45,429 nucleotides of DNA from an uncultured Hyphomicrobiales bacterium. GTDB taxonomy: Bacteria; Pseudomonadota; Alphaproteobacteria; Rhizobiales; Devosiaceae. The notes under the pieces were generated by a model. That model saw nothing but the letters and a program-made list of their open reading frames with translations. It ran no database searches and was not told where the DNA came from. The position numbers were made by a program, and so were the translations under genes. Location of the stretch: NCBI GenBank assembly GCA_903842455.1, contig CAIMLX010000246.1, forward strand, positions 1 through 45,429, read 5' to 3'. Position 1 is the stretch's first letter, and every line of letters starts with the position of its first letter. This document shows, in pieces, positions 1 through 7,504 of this stretch.

Positions 1-76
1 AGGCGACAACTTCGAATCCCCCTGCCACGTCACCGGCCGCTCCGAACACGCGGTGGAGGTGCGCTTCAAGCGCTAA
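1..76 (+). CDS. 3' end of an unidentified gene (partial)
   Basis: An open frame enters from the left edge (first full codon at base 2) and stops at TAA 74-76. Only 24 residues are visible, ending in HAVEVRFKR. The tail is too short to assign to a family. It is convergent with preA, with only 37 bases between the two stop codons. I see only that the frame is open and ends just before a GC-rich hairpin that could terminate both genes. Confidence 0.5.
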   Translation, partial: GDNFESPCHVTGRSEHAVEVRFKR

Positions 77-102
77 GTGGGCAACAGCCTGTCGACCCGC
101 AT

Positions 103-129
103 CGAGCCGGCGGTCAATCCGCCGGCTCG
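103..129. terminator. Hairpin between convergent genes, overlapping the preA stop
   Basis: Bases 103-113 (CGAGCCGGCGG) pair perfectly with 119-129 (CCGCCGGCTCG) around a 5-base loop. The loop contains the preA stop codon. There is no T-tract on either side, so this is at best a weak or bidirectional terminator or an mRNA 3'-end stabiliser for the two converging transcripts. Confidence 0.45.
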
Positions 130-1436
130 ACCGCAGTGTTGCGCATCGGGTTGTTGGGGTGGGTGGTCCAGTTGGCGTAGGTGGGCTCCACCACCTTTTT
201 CGTCCGCTCATCGAGCATGCCGGGCTCGAGCTGGATCATGGTGATGCAGTCTTCGACCGGGCAGACGTTGACGCACAGGTTGCAGCCGACGCACTCGTCG
301 TCCATCACCTCGAAGTGCCGCACGCCATCCTTCTGCTTGGTGATCGCCTGGTGCGAGGTGTCCTCGCAGGCGATGTGGCAGCGGCCGCACTTGATGCACT
401 TATCCTGGTCGATCTTCGCCTTGGTGATGTAGTTGAGGTTGAGATACTGCCAGTCGGTGACGTTGCGGACGGCGCGGCCGCTGAAGTCGTCGAGGGTGGC
501 GTAGCCCTTCTCGTCCATCCAGTTGGAGAGGCCCGAAATCATCTCCTCGACGATCTTGAAGCCGTAGACCATCGCGGCGGTGCAGACCTGCACGTTGCCG
601 GCGCCCAGCGCCATGAACTCGGCCGCATCGCGCCAGGTGGTGACGCCACCGATGCCGGAGATCGGCAGGCCATAGGTCTCGGGGTCGCGGGCGATCTCGG
701 CCACCATGTGCAGCGCGATCGGCTTGGCCGCCGGACCGCAATAGCCGCCATGCGTGCCCTTGCCGTCGATGGTCGGCATCGGCGCCATCAGATCGAGATC
801 GACATTGGTGATCGAGTTGATGGTGTTGATGAGGCTCACCGCATCGGTGCCACCGTTCTTGGCCGCGCGCGCCGGGCGGCGCACATCGGTGACGTTGGGC
901 GTCAGCTTGGTGATCACCGGCATGCGCGAGTACTGCTTGCACCAGCGCACGACCATCTCGACATATTCGGGCACCTGGCCGACCGCCGCGCCCATGCCGC
1001 GCTCGCTCATGCCATGCGGGCAGCCGAAGTTCAGCTCGATGCCATCGGCCTCGGTCTCTTCCACCAGCGGCAGGATGGCCTTCCAGGCATCCTCCTCGCA
1101 GGGCACCATGATCGAGACGACGACCGCACGGTCAGGCCAGTTCTTCTTGACCTGCTTGATCTCCTGCAGGTTGAGCTGCAGCGAGCGGTCGGTGATCAGC
1201 TCGATGTTGTTGAAGCCCACCAGGCGGCGATCGCCGGACCAGATCGCGCCATAGCGCGGGCCGTTGACGTTGACGACGGGCGGCCCCTCCTCGCCGAGGG
1301 TCTTCCACACCACGCCGCCCCAGCCCGCCTTGAAGGCACGCTCGACATTGTAGGCCTTGTCGGTCGGCGGTGCCGAAGCCAGCCAGAACGGGTTGGGCGA
1401 CCTGATGCCGACGAAATTGTTGCGGATGTCAGCCAT
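114..1436 (-). CDS. preA: NAD-dependent dihydropyrimidine dehydrogenase subunit PreA
   Basis: Catalytic subunit of the enzyme that reduces uracil and thymine to the 5,6-dihydro compounds, the first step of reductive pyrimidine catabolism; cytoplasmic, working with PreT. The 440 residues fit the family. Residues 1 to about 320 form a dihydroorotate-dehydrogenase-like FMN barrel, with ELNFGCPHGMSERGMG in the active-site region and SGIGGVTTWRDA in the phosphate-binding region. Two 4Fe-4S motifs follow near residues 345-400: CIKCGRCHIAC and CVGCNLCVNVCP. Where mammalian DPD carries its catalytic Cys (GLACGQ, from memory) this protein has GAAVGQ. The ATG at 1436 is the natural start. preT lies upstream on the same strand, but 522 bases away, with hicBA on the other strand in the gap. 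Start position and family are both well supported. Confidence 0.95.
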   Translation of the reverse strand: MADIRNNFVGIRSPNPFWLASAPPTDKAYNVERAFKAGWGGVVWKTLGEEGPPVVNVNGPRYGAIWSGDRRLVGFNNIELITDRSLQLNLQEIKQVKKNWPDRAVVVSIMVPCEEDAWKAILPLVEETEADGIELNFGCPHGMSERGMGAAVGQVPEYVEMVVRWCKQYSRMPVITKLTPNVTDVRRPARAAKNGGTDAVSLINTINSITNVDLDLMAPMPTIDGKGTHGGYCGPAAKPIALHMVAEIARDPETYGLPISGIGGVTTWRDAAEFMALGAGNVQVCTAAMVYGFKIVEEMISGLSNWMDEKGYATLDDFSGRAVRNVTDWQYLNLNYITKAKIDQDKCIKCGRCHIACEDTSHQAITKQKDGVRHFEVMDDECVGCNLCVNVCPVEDCITMIQLEPGMLDERTKKVVEPTYANWTTHPNNPMRNTAVEPAD

Positions 1437-1506
1437 GGGCGGCCTCCAGGTTGGCGTTTCGTGGAGATGCGACTATGTTGGTAGTGATCGACGGGGAGAT
1501 ACGCTC

Positions 1507-1737
1507 ATGAGCAGGGAACTGAGCTACACAATCCAGCTTCGTCCAGAGCCCGAGGGGGGATTCACCGTCCTCGTTCCGGCGCTTCCGGAGATCGTCACCT
1601 ATGGCGTCGACGAGGACGAGGCGCTCCGGATGGCCCATGAAGCCATCGAACTCGCCCTTGAGGTCCGGCGCGACGATGGCGAGGACATTCCCGCCGACAT
1701 CGTACCGCTCACGCGCACCATCAGCATCGCCGCCTGA
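1507..1737 (+). CDS. hicB: HicB-family antitoxin
   Basis: A 76-residue protein of the HicB type, expected to neutralise the HicA RNase and to repress its own operon. It shows the HicB beta-sheet pattern: an N-terminal strand, then GGFTVLVPALPEIVTYG, then DEALRMAHEAIELALE, a partly degenerate RNase-H-like fold. I see no clear C-terminal DNA-binding extension, so autoregulation would need the complex. The ATG at 1507 follows a GGGGAGATACGCTC leader that supplies a ribosome binding site; the open frame continues further upstream to 1357, but that part runs into preA's 5' region. The stop is 1 base before the GTG of hicA. The order is hicB-hicA, the reverse of many loci. Confidence 0.85.
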   Translation: MSRELSYTIQLRPEPEGGFTVLVPALPEIVTYGVDEDEALRMAHEAIELALEVRRDDGEDIPADIVPLTRTISIAA

Positions 1738-1738
1738 C

Positions 1739-1975
1739 GTGAACGCTCGCCGGCTGAACGGGGTGAGCGGCAGGGCAGTGCTGCGCGCGCTCGAGCGGGC
1801 GGGCTTCCGGGTCGAGCGAGTTACCGGGAGCCACCATGTGCTCAGGCATCCCGGGATGCCGGGCTCGAAGGTTATCCTGCCGCTGCACGGCGCACACGAT
1901 CTGCCACCCGGGACACTCCGCAGCATCATCAGCCAGTCGGGACTGACGGTCGAGGAGTTCATGGCGCTGCTGTAA
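1739..1975 (+). CDS. hicA: HicA-family mRNA interferase toxin
   Basis: A 78-residue double-stranded-RNA-binding-fold toxin. The family cleaves mRNA during translation and is held in check by HicB. The signature is intact: an N-terminal GRAVLRALERAGF helix, then RVTGSHHVLRHP with the catalytic His, then strand VILPLHG and the closing LRSIISQSGLTVEEF. The start is GTG at 1739, one base after the hicB stop, so the two genes are almost certainly co-translated. The last 17 bases overlap the 3' end of preT on the opposite strand, so the two genes are convergent and share an end. No sign of decay: the toxin looks functional. Confidence 0.87.
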   Translation: MNARRLNGVSGRAVLRALERAGFRVERVTGSHHVLRHPGMPGSKVILPLHGAHDLPPGTLRSIISQSGLTVEEFMALL

Positions 1976-3302
1976 GATAGCGGTTGATGCTTTCGGCGGC
2001 GTCGCGGCCCTCGGCCACGGCGGTTACCGTGAGGTCGTCGCCGCCGGTGGCGCAGTCGCCGCCGGCCCAGACGTCGGGCAGCGAGGTGCGGCCTTCGGCG
2101 TCGACCTCGATCTTGCCGCCGGCCAGCATCACGCCTTCGCCGTCGGAGGCGAGGGTCTGGCCGATGGCCTTCATCACCTGGTCGCACTCGATCATCACGG
2201 TCTCGCCGGTGCCGACGAGCCGGCCGTCGACCATGGCGGTATACTCGAGCTCGATACCGGCGACCTTGCCGTACTGCACGACGACGCGCTTGGGCGCCAT
2301 CCAGTGCCGGATGGTGACGCCCTTCGAGGCCGCCAGATCCTGCTCGAATTCCGAGGCGTTCATCGCCTCCTTGCCGCGCCGGTAGACCATGGTGACCTGC
2401 TCGGCGCCGAGCAGCTTGCTCTGCACAGCCGCATCGATCGCGGTCATGCCGCCGCCGATAACGACGACGCGGCGACCGACCGGCAGTGCCGAGACGTCGG
2501 AGGACTGGCGGAGCTCGGCGATGAAATCGACGGCGTTGACGACGCCATCGGCCGTTTCACCTTCGGCGCGCAGCGCGTTGACGCCGCGCAGGCCCATGCC
2601 CAGGAACACCGCGTCATAGGTCTCGCGCAGTTCGGCCAACGTGAAATCCTGGCCCAGCACCTTGCCGGTCCGGATGTCGATGCCGCCGATCGCGGTAACG
2701 TAGTCGACCTCGGCCTGGGCAAAACCGTCCGGGGTCTTGTAGCTGGCAATGCCGTATTCGTTGAGGCCGCCGGCCTTTGGGCGGGCATCGAACATCACGA
2801 CCGAATGGCCCTGCATCGACAGCCGATGCGCTGCGGCGAGGCCAGCCGGCCCAGCACCGACGATGGCCACCGTCTTTCCGGTCTCGGCCCCGCGCGCGAA
2901 GAACTGCCGGCCCTCCGACATCGCCACATCGGTGGCGTAGCGCTGCAGCTGGCCGATCTTCACCGGCTTGCCTTCGGCTTCCTCGCGGACGCAGGCTTCC
3001 TCGCACAACTGCTCGGTCGGGCAGACGCGGGCGCACATGCCGCCGAGGATGTTCTGCTCGAAGATGGTCTCCGCCGCGCCCAGCGCGTTGCCGGTCGAGA
3101 TCTCGCGGATGAACAGGGGGATATCGATGGAAGTGGGGCATGCCGTCTGGCATGGCGCATCGAAGCAGAAGTAGCAGCGGTCCGCCTCGACGAATGCTTC
3201 ATGCCGGTCCAGCGCCGGATGAAGATCGGAGAAATTCTTCGCGTAATCGGCCGGGTCCAGTCGCCCCGCCGTGATCCCGTCCTTGAGCATTCCCTCGCCC
3301 AT
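1959..3302 (-). CDS. preT: NAD-dependent dihydropyrimidine dehydrogenase subunit PreT
   Basis: Electron-input subunit of dihydropyrimidine dehydrogenase, homologous to the small subunit of glutamate synthase (GltD). It passes electrons from NADH through FAD and Fe-S clusters to PreA. The N-terminal Fe-S domain shows CYFCFDAPCQTACPTSIDI and, later, CARVCPTEQLCEEAC. An FAD-binding motif GAGPAGLAAAHRL and a second dinucleotide fold GGGMTAIDAA follow. The start at 3302 (447 residues) is preferred over an upstream in-frame start at 3434 because GGGGAG lies a few bases before it and the homologous part begins right after it. A RutR-like box sits 62 bases upstream. The stop lies inside hicA on the other strand. 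Confidence 0.93.
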   Translation of the reverse strand: MGEGMLKDGITAGRLDPADYAKNFSDLHPALDRHEAFVEADRCYFCFDAPCQTACPTSIDIPLFIREISTGNALGAAETIFEQNILGGMCARVCPTEQLCEEACVREEAEGKPVKIGQLQRYATDVAMSEGRQFFARGAETGKTVAIVGAGPAGLAAAHRLSMQGHSVVMFDARPKAGGLNEYGIASYKTPDGFAQAEVDYVTAIGGIDIRTGKVLGQDFTLAELRETYDAVFLGMGLRGVNALRAEGETADGVVNAVDFIAELRQSSDVSALPVGRRVVVIGGGMTAIDAAVQSKLLGAEQVTMVYRRGKEAMNASEFEQDLAASKGVTIRHWMAPKRVVVQYGKVAGIELEYTAMVDGRLVGTGETVMIECDQVMKAIGQTLASDGEGVMLAGGKIEVDAEGRTSLPDVWAGGDCATGGDDLTVTAVAEGRDAAESINRYLTAAP

Positions 3303-3658
3303 TGGCCGCCCTCTCCCCTTGGAACCATTCCAGACTTTGAGGACGCTAAACCCGCCGGGAATTTTTATCAACTGGTCAAAATTGGGCAACGGCTCGCCAC
3401 AATCGAACCGGCCGGAAGCAGGATTCCGGAGCATGGCATGCTAAAAACTCAAAAAAATCGTCACCCCCCGGTCAGGCTCGGATTGGACCACGAGTCCGTT
3501 GATTCTACAGACAAAAACATCGCTAATTTAGTACATTTCTACCGTGGCATCTGCGCAACAGCATTCCGCCAAGCCGCTCCATTCATTTTCGGTTCATATT
3601 CTCGCCACAGGTCCAAAGCCTTTTGCGCCCCGTCGTAAACGTGCGTGAGAACTGAAGT
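3303..3658. other. Intergenic region between preT and the rlpA-like gene
   Basis: A 356-base divergent region with visibly lower GC than its surroundings, especially 3361-3660. It should carry the promoters of preT (minus) and the rlpA-like gene (plus). The only defined element I can support is the RutR-like box at 3364-3379. I see no small gene, repeat or RNA gene in it. Confidence 0.6.
3364..3379 (-). promoter_or_regulatory. Predicted RutR operator upstream of preT
   Basis: Read on the minus strand the site is TTGACCAGTTGATAAA. It matches the known E. coli RutR consensus TTGACCAnnTGGTCAA at 12 of 14 defined positions. Its first 11 bases, TTGACCAGTTG, are identical to the box between rutR and the aminotransferase gene at 21781-21796. 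The site is 62 bases upstream of the preT start, a position where repressor binding would block transcription. That RutR controls pyrimidine catabolism is established for the family; use of this site is inferred. Confidence 0.65.
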
Positions 3659-4018
3659 TTGATTAAGAAAAGCGTTTTGGTCGCCGCCCTGTCGTTGGGT
3701 CTGTTCGCAGTCATCCCCGTCGCCAGTGCAGCCGCCCAGTGCGGTGGAGCCTCGTGGTATGGTCCCGGGTTCCACGGCAAGAAGACGGCCTCCGGTCAGA
3801 AGTTCAACGAGAACGCCATGACCGCCGCCCACAAGACTTTGCCCTTTGGTACAAAGGTCAAGGTTACCGATCAGCGGACGGGCAAGTCCATCAACGTAAC
3901 GATCACCGACCGTGGTCCGTTCCACAAGGGTCGCGTCATCGACCTCAGCAAGGCCGCCGCCGCCAAGCTCGGCACCAAGAATGCCGGCGTCGGCAAGGTC
4001 TGCCTCGACCGCGTCTAA
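3659..4018 (+). CDS. RlpA-like secreted double-psi beta-barrel protein
   Basis: A 119-residue exported protein with a clear signal peptide (KK, then a hydrophobic stretch to about residue 23, cleavage near ASAAA-Q). The mature part is a single double-psi beta-barrel: CGGASWYGPGFHGKKTASG, then FNENAMTAAHKTLPFGTKVKV, then ITDRGPFHKGRVIDLSKAAA. That pattern is the RlpA core, whose members bind or cleave glycan strands lacking stem peptides at the septum. It lacks a SPOR domain and a lipobox Cys, so it is a minimal soluble periplasmic form. The start is TTG at 3659: a stop codon (3653-3655) directly precedes it in frame and no ATG or GTG fits. Confidence 0.85.
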   Translation: MIKKSVLVAALSLGLFAVIPVASAAAQCGGASWYGPGFHGKKTASGQKFNENAMTAAHKTLPFGTKVKVTDQRTGKSINVTITDRGPFHKGRVIDLSKAAAAKLGTKNAGVGKVCLDRV

Positions 4019-4040
4019 GGTCGCGAGACGACAAAAATCA

Positions 4041-4073
4041 GGGGCCGCTCCACCCGATGGCGCGGCCCCTTCC
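4041..4073 (+). terminator. Possible terminator after the rlpA-like gene
   Basis: GGGGCCGC at 4041-4048 pairs with GCGGCCCC at 4062-4069 around a 13-base loop. The hairpin is followed only by TTCC, so it lacks a proper T-tract. It lies 22 bases after the stop and 26 bases from the convergent gene ending at 4096, a fitting place for termination from both sides. Confidence 0.45.
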
Positions 4074-4095
4074 ACTGGCTGATACGCCGATGGCT

Positions 4096-4323
4096 TCAGA
4101 CGTCGTTGGTGGAGTTCAACTCCCTGGGTGTCAACCCGTCGCCCTCAGGGTCAAGCGGCGTCAGGGGTGGCGTCACGGTGCTTTCTGCCGCCCCGCCGGT
4201 GAGCGCGTCGATCGCGATGGCCATCTGCTCGAAGTCGAGGTCGGCAACCCGCACGGCGCCCTGTTGCTGCGCTGCAAGCGCCAGGGCATTGGCGATGATT
4301 TCGATGCGTGCGTCAGTTGCCAT
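4096..4323 (-). CDS. Hypothetical 75-residue protein
   Basis: I do not recognise this protein. It starts MATDARIEIIANALALAAQQ, has a predicted helical first half, an acidic middle (DLDFEQMAIAIDAL) and a disordered Pro/Thr-rich tail ending in STNDV. It has no signal peptide or membrane segment. The ATG at 4323 lies within the last codons of the upstream 48-residue membrane protein gene (11-base overlap, different frame), which points to translational coupling. The longer in-frame start at 4398 would overlap that gene almost entirely and is not preferred. Confidence 0.55.
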   Translation of the reverse strand: MATDARIEIIANALALAAQQQGAVRVADLDFEQMAIAIDALTGGAAESTVTPPLTPLDPEGDGLTPRELNSTNDV

Positions 4324-4459
4324 CGACCCGGATTCCCTGTTCGTCCACTCTGATCTCGAGGCTGGGCTGCTGGTTCTGCTGGTAGACGATGTAGCCAACG
4401 AGGCCCACCGCCAGCACGGCGAGCATCGCGACGGCGAGATAGAGCGAATTTCTGTTCAT
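4313..4459 (-). CDS. 48-residue single-pass membrane microprotein
   Basis: A short gene from ATG 4459 to TGA 4313. The protein begins MNRNSLYLAV, has one strongly hydrophobic segment (residues 6-26, rich in Ala, Leu and Val) and then a polar tail with QQNQQPSLEIRVDEQGIRVD. It looks like a type II or Sec-anchored microprotein with a short tail outside or inside the membrane. Its 3' end overlaps the next gene by 11 bases. No family can be named. The hydrophobic segment and the coupled downstream start make it more than a chance frame. Confidence 0.6.
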   Translation of the reverse strand: MNRNSLYLAVAMLAVLAVGLVGYIVYQQNQQPSLEIRVDEQGIRVDGN

Positions 4460-4527
4460 TGTGCCGGGTTCCATAAGTTGCGGACGGCAACGCGCGAACG
4501 GCCGAAAGGTTCAACGCAGCACGCGCA

Positions 4528-5082
4528 TCAAGTCGCGATGCGCTGCAGCGCCTTGACGAACGCGTCGACCCCGTCCGCGAGGCGACCCGAATTGTCGATC
4601 GACACCGCCTCGACGCCCGCAGGGGTCGGCGCCCCTTCGCGCCGCAGCCTTGCCGCCACCTCGTCGGCGCTTTCGCGACCTCGGCCGGCGAGGCGCGCGG
4701 CCCGCACCTCCGGCGTCGCGGTCACCAGCAGCACCAGGCAGCGCGGGTATTTCTCGAGTGCCAGTTCGATCACCTTGCGCGAGGTGTTGACCACCACCAC
4801 GCGGCCGGCCGCCATCTCTGCTTCGATGGCCATCGGAACCCCATAGCAGAGCCCATGCGCCTCCCAGTCGAGGGCAAACGCGCCGCGCAGCCTCTCGAGG
4901 TTGAAGCCGTTGCGGTCGAGCGTGTCATGGTCCTCGAGCTCCGCCATCGCGTCGCGCGTCACCACGCGGCGCGGAAAGACGAAGCGCCTGTCGTCGGCCA
5001 GCACGAGCTTCGCAGCGGCCAGCAGCGTGTCCTTGCCGGCGCCCGAGGGCCCGACGACGAGGGCAAGGGCACCGGTCGGCAT
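4528..5082 (-). CDS. phnN: Ribose 1,5-bisphosphate phosphokinase PhnN
   Basis: PhnN phosphorylates ribose 1,5-bisphosphate to PRPP, closing the carbon branch of phosphonate (C-P lyase) breakdown. The 184 residues match the family and show a guanylate-kinase-like fold with P-loop GPSGAGKD at residues 11-18, followed by FPRRVVTRDAM and the GLCYGVPMAIEAEMAAGRVVVVN region. The ATG (5082-5080) shares one base with the phnM stop (TGATG), so it is translated with phnM. The core phnGHIJKL genes are not in this window, so the phosphonate link depends on genes elsewhere. PhnN can also serve PRPP formation alone. Confidence 0.9.
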   Translation of the reverse strand: MPTGALALVVGPSGAGKDTLLAAAKLVLADDRRFVFPRRVVTRDAMAELEDHDTLDRNGFNLERLRGAFALDWEAHGLCYGVPMAIEAEMAAGRVVVVNTSRKVIELALEKYPRCLVLLVTATPEVRAARLAGRGRESADEVAARLRREGAPTPAGVEAVSIDNSGRLADGVDAFVKALQRIAT

Positions 5083-6221
5083 CAGCTCACCCGATTGCCC
5101 TGGCGCCAGACGCCGCGAACCACCGGTACGTCCTCGGGACGGCGGCGGACGCGAACGAGGTCGGCGCGCTTGCCGACCGCGATCTCGCCCCGGTCGGCGA
5201 GGTGGGCCGCCGCAGCGGGGCGCCGGGTCACCATCGCCACCGACTGCGGAAGCGTGACGTTGCCGGCCCGCTCCGGCAGCAGGAAGGCGGCATAGAGCAT
5301 GGCGAACGGCACGTAGTCCGAGCTGATCACGTCCAGGACGCCGGCCTTTGCCAGCTCCACCGCCGAGATGTTGCCGTTGTGCGACTTGCCGCGCACCACG
5401 TTGGGCCCGCCCATCAGCACCGCAAGCCCGGCAGCGTGGCAGGCCTGCGCCGCAGCCATGGTGGTGGGAAACTCGGCGATCGACATGCCGTCGCGCACCG
5501 CCTCGTCGACATGCGCCACGGTGGCATCGTCATGGCTGGCGAAGGCCAGGCCGAGTTCGCGGCCACGGCCGAGGATGCGCTGGCGGTTGGCATCGGCGTA
5601 GCGGTCGCGGTCGGCGGTTCGATCGCTGACATAGGCCGCCATCTCGGCATCGGTGAAGCGCATCTTCTTTTGGTAATATTCGATGTAGTGCTCGAGCGTC
5701 ACGTACTGGCGGGCGCCCGGCGTGTGGTCCATTAGCGAGGCCAGCCCGACGATCGGATTGCTCGCGTTGGCCTCGAAGTGATCGGCCACGTCGGGCGTCG
5801 CCAGCTCGCAACGCAGGTGAATGTGGTGGTCGGCACGGAGCCGGTCGTCGGCATCGGCATGCGCCACGGCCTCGACCATCATCCGCACGTCGTCGGTGAT
5901 GTCGCCGGTCTCGGGGTCCGAACCGATGCGCACCGCGTCGAACACCGTGGTGATGCCGGCGCCTGCCACCTGCGCATCGTGGGCCTGCAGCGCGGCCAGC
6001 GCGTTCCAGACCACGCCCTGGCGCGGGCGGTAGTGGTTTTCGAAATGATCGGTATGCAGTTCGACGAGACCCGGGATCAGGTACTCGCCGCCCAGATCCT
6101 CGCCCTGCGCCACGCTGCCCGTGTCGATCGAGGCGATGAGGCCATCACGCACCAGCACGGAACCGGTGATCACCTCGTCGGCGAGGACGATGGTGGCATT
6201 GGTGAAGGCAAGCTCGGTCAT
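5082..6221 (-). CDS. phnM: Alpha-D-ribose 1-methylphosphonate 5-triphosphate diphosphatase PhnM
   Basis: An amidohydrolase-superfamily enzyme that removes pyrophosphate from the triphosphate intermediate of the C-P lyase pathway. The 379 residues are typical. Visible motifs are PGLVELHTDHFENHYRPR (N-terminal metal ligands and the PhnM-specific HFENH), HDAQVAGAGITTVFDA, LAFASHDDATVAHV, and MGGPNVVRGKSHNGN near the C-terminal active site. A small beta domain at both ends is typical of amidohydrolases. It overlaps the DUF1045 gene by 4 bases (ATGA) and phnN by one base, so the three genes form one transcription unit. Confidence 0.93.
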   Translation of the reverse strand: MTELAFTNATIVLADEVITGSVLVRDGLIASIDTGSVAQGEDLGGEYLIPGLVELHTDHFENHYRPRQGVVWNALAALQAHDAQVAGAGITTVFDAVRIGSDPETGDITDDVRMMVEAVAHADADDRLRADHHIHLRCELATPDVADHFEANASNPIVGLASLMDHTPGARQYVTLEHYIEYYQKKMRFTDAEMAAYVSDRTADRDRYADANRQRILGRGRELGLAFASHDDATVAHVDEAVRDGMSIAEFPTTMAAAQACHAAGLAVLMGGPNVVRGKSHNGNISAVELAKAGVLDVISSDYVPFAMLYAAFLLPERAGNVTLPQSVAMVTRRPAAAAHLADRGEIAVGKRADLVRVRRRPEDVPVVRGVWRQGNRVS

Positions 6222-6919
6222 TGTGCGCTCCCCGTGAGGATGAAATCGGTACCCCGTGCGAACGGCGCACCCGGCATGGGCTCGTGGTAGAGCGACAGGC
6301 GATCCAGCACGGTCTCCGCTTCCGCCAGCGCGCCGAAATGCTGCCGCAGCGCCGCCTCGAAGCGGTCGCCGTCGGCATCGGTCAGCCGATCCGTCAGCGT
6401 CATATGAAACTGGAACTGCTCCATCACATAAGGGTAGCCGTAGCGGTCGAGGAGTTCGAGCTGCCGAGCCGACAGCCGGCCGCCGGCATTGCGCTTCGCC
6501 CTGTCATCGGCGCTGACCTCGGCCCGGAAAGGTTCGAAGCTCTCGACGACGGTGGCGGCGAAATCGGTGAGCGCCTGCGGCTGGGCAGCCGTGATCAGCG
6601 CCAGGAAACCGTCGAGGCGCGCCAGTTTCAGCCGGCCGATCGCGACAGGCGCGGTACGCGCCGCAAAACCCGCGAGCGCTCCGGCCAATTCGGCCTCCGG
6701 CCGCCCCTCGGCCAGCCGCATCGGCGACTTGATCGTCGCATGAAAGGCGTAACGCCGGGCGGAAGCGGATTTCTGCAGGACTTCGGCGCGGCTGATGCCA
6801 CCGATATCGTCGGCGTATTCGGCGCCGGTCAGCGCGTCGCGCCCCAGCCACTGCGCAGCCTTGAGCCAAAGCGGCGAGGTCGCGTCGGGCGCGAAATAGA
6901 TGGCAACGCGATAGGACAT
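6218..6919 (-). CDS. DUF1045 phosphonate-operon protein (2H phosphoesterase fold)
   Basis: A 233-residue member of the DUF1045 family, which typically sits next to phnM/phnN in alphaproteobacteria. It has the two H-x-T motifs of 2H phosphoesterases: HATIK near residue 60 and HMTLT near residue 173, consistent with a cyclic-phosphate phosphodiesterase. A role on ribose cyclic phosphate, like PhnP, would suit the neighbourhood but is inference. It is the first gene of the phn trio, starting at ATG 6919. No strong ribosome binding site is visible. It overlaps phnM by 4 bases. Confidence 0.82.
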   Translation of the reverse strand: MSYRVAIYFAPDATSPLWLKAAQWLGRDALTGAEYADDIGGISRAEVLQKSASARRYAFHATIKSPMRLAEGRPEAELAGALAGFAARTAPVAIGRLKLARLDGFLALITAAQPQALTDFAATVVESFEPFRAEVSADDRAKRNAGGRLSARQLELLDRYGYPYVMEQFQFHMTLTDRLTDADGDRFEAALRQHFGALAEAETVLDRLSLYHEPMPGAPFARGTDFILTGSAQ

Positions 6920-7015
6920 GGCGGCTCGGGTCTGAGGAGGGGCTCCCTAGCGGCGTTCGATGTCAGTTTTTTGAAGCCGGCGCAACTTGTCCAAAGTCGC
7001 GCACAGGCGGGCGGA

Positions 7016-7504
7016 TCAGATCACCCGCGCCACACAGGTATCGTCGGGCTGCGCCCCGCCATCGAGCACGCCATCGGCGACCAGCGACTCGCCGCCGCCC
7101 AGTTCGCCGATGATGGCGAAGAAGCCGCGCGTGCCTTCGTTCTTGAGCTGCCACTTGATCCGCGTGCCGGGCGGCAACGTCTCGAGGCCCTCGTTGACGA
7201 CCACCAGGTCCCTGGCGCTCGATGCGACCGTGCAGGCGAGGGTGACGCTGCCGAAATGCATTGTCTGCAGGCCGGGCTGCGAATCGACCTTGGGGGGAGA
7301 ATAGCTGTCGGTGCTGCCGCCGCTTGAGCCGGTGCGGCGCGGCCCCGATTCGATGCTCAGGCCGCTGAGCTCGCTGTCGGCGGCGGGAGGCACAAAGCTG
7401 GTATCGCCGCCGGGCGTGATGATTTCGATCTCCCCGGCAAGGGCAAAGGTGGTCACCAGAAGGGTCAGCAGCATTGCGCCGGCCAGCGGGCGGATTGGGA
7501 TCAT
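7016..7504 (-). CDS. Hypothetical secreted protein
   Basis: I do not recognise this 162-residue protein. It has a clean signal peptide (MIPIRPLAGAMLLTLLVTT, cleavage near ALA-G), then a low-complexity Gly/Ser/Pro linker (residues 50-75) and a compact C-terminal part with HFGSVTLACTVAS and DDTCVARVI. Those two Cys could form a disulphide in the periplasm. The C-terminal part reads like a small beta-sandwich (PGTRIKWQLKNEGTRGFFAI). It is a monocistronic minus-strand gene. The 293 bases upstream (7505-7797), shared with the glycerate kinase gene, hold its promoter; I see no other defined element there. Confidence 0.65.
   Translation of the reverse strand: MIPIRPLAGAMLLTLLVTTFALAGEIEIITPGGDTSFVPPAADSELSGLSIESGPRRTGSSGGSTDSYSPPKVDSQPGLQTMHFGSVTLACTVASSARDLVVVNEGLETLPPGTRIKWQLKNEGTRGFFAIIGELGGGESLVADGVLDGGAQPDDTCVARVI

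Noticed and set aside
159-1484. Long open frame antisense to preA (and similar antisense frames over preT, phnM, mmsA, hydA, the CoA-transferase and the glycohydrolases).
   Set aside because: These mirror the codon bias of GC-rich genes. Their products are dominated by Arg, His, Asp and Val with no recognisable domain, whereas the opposite strand encodes clear enzymes.
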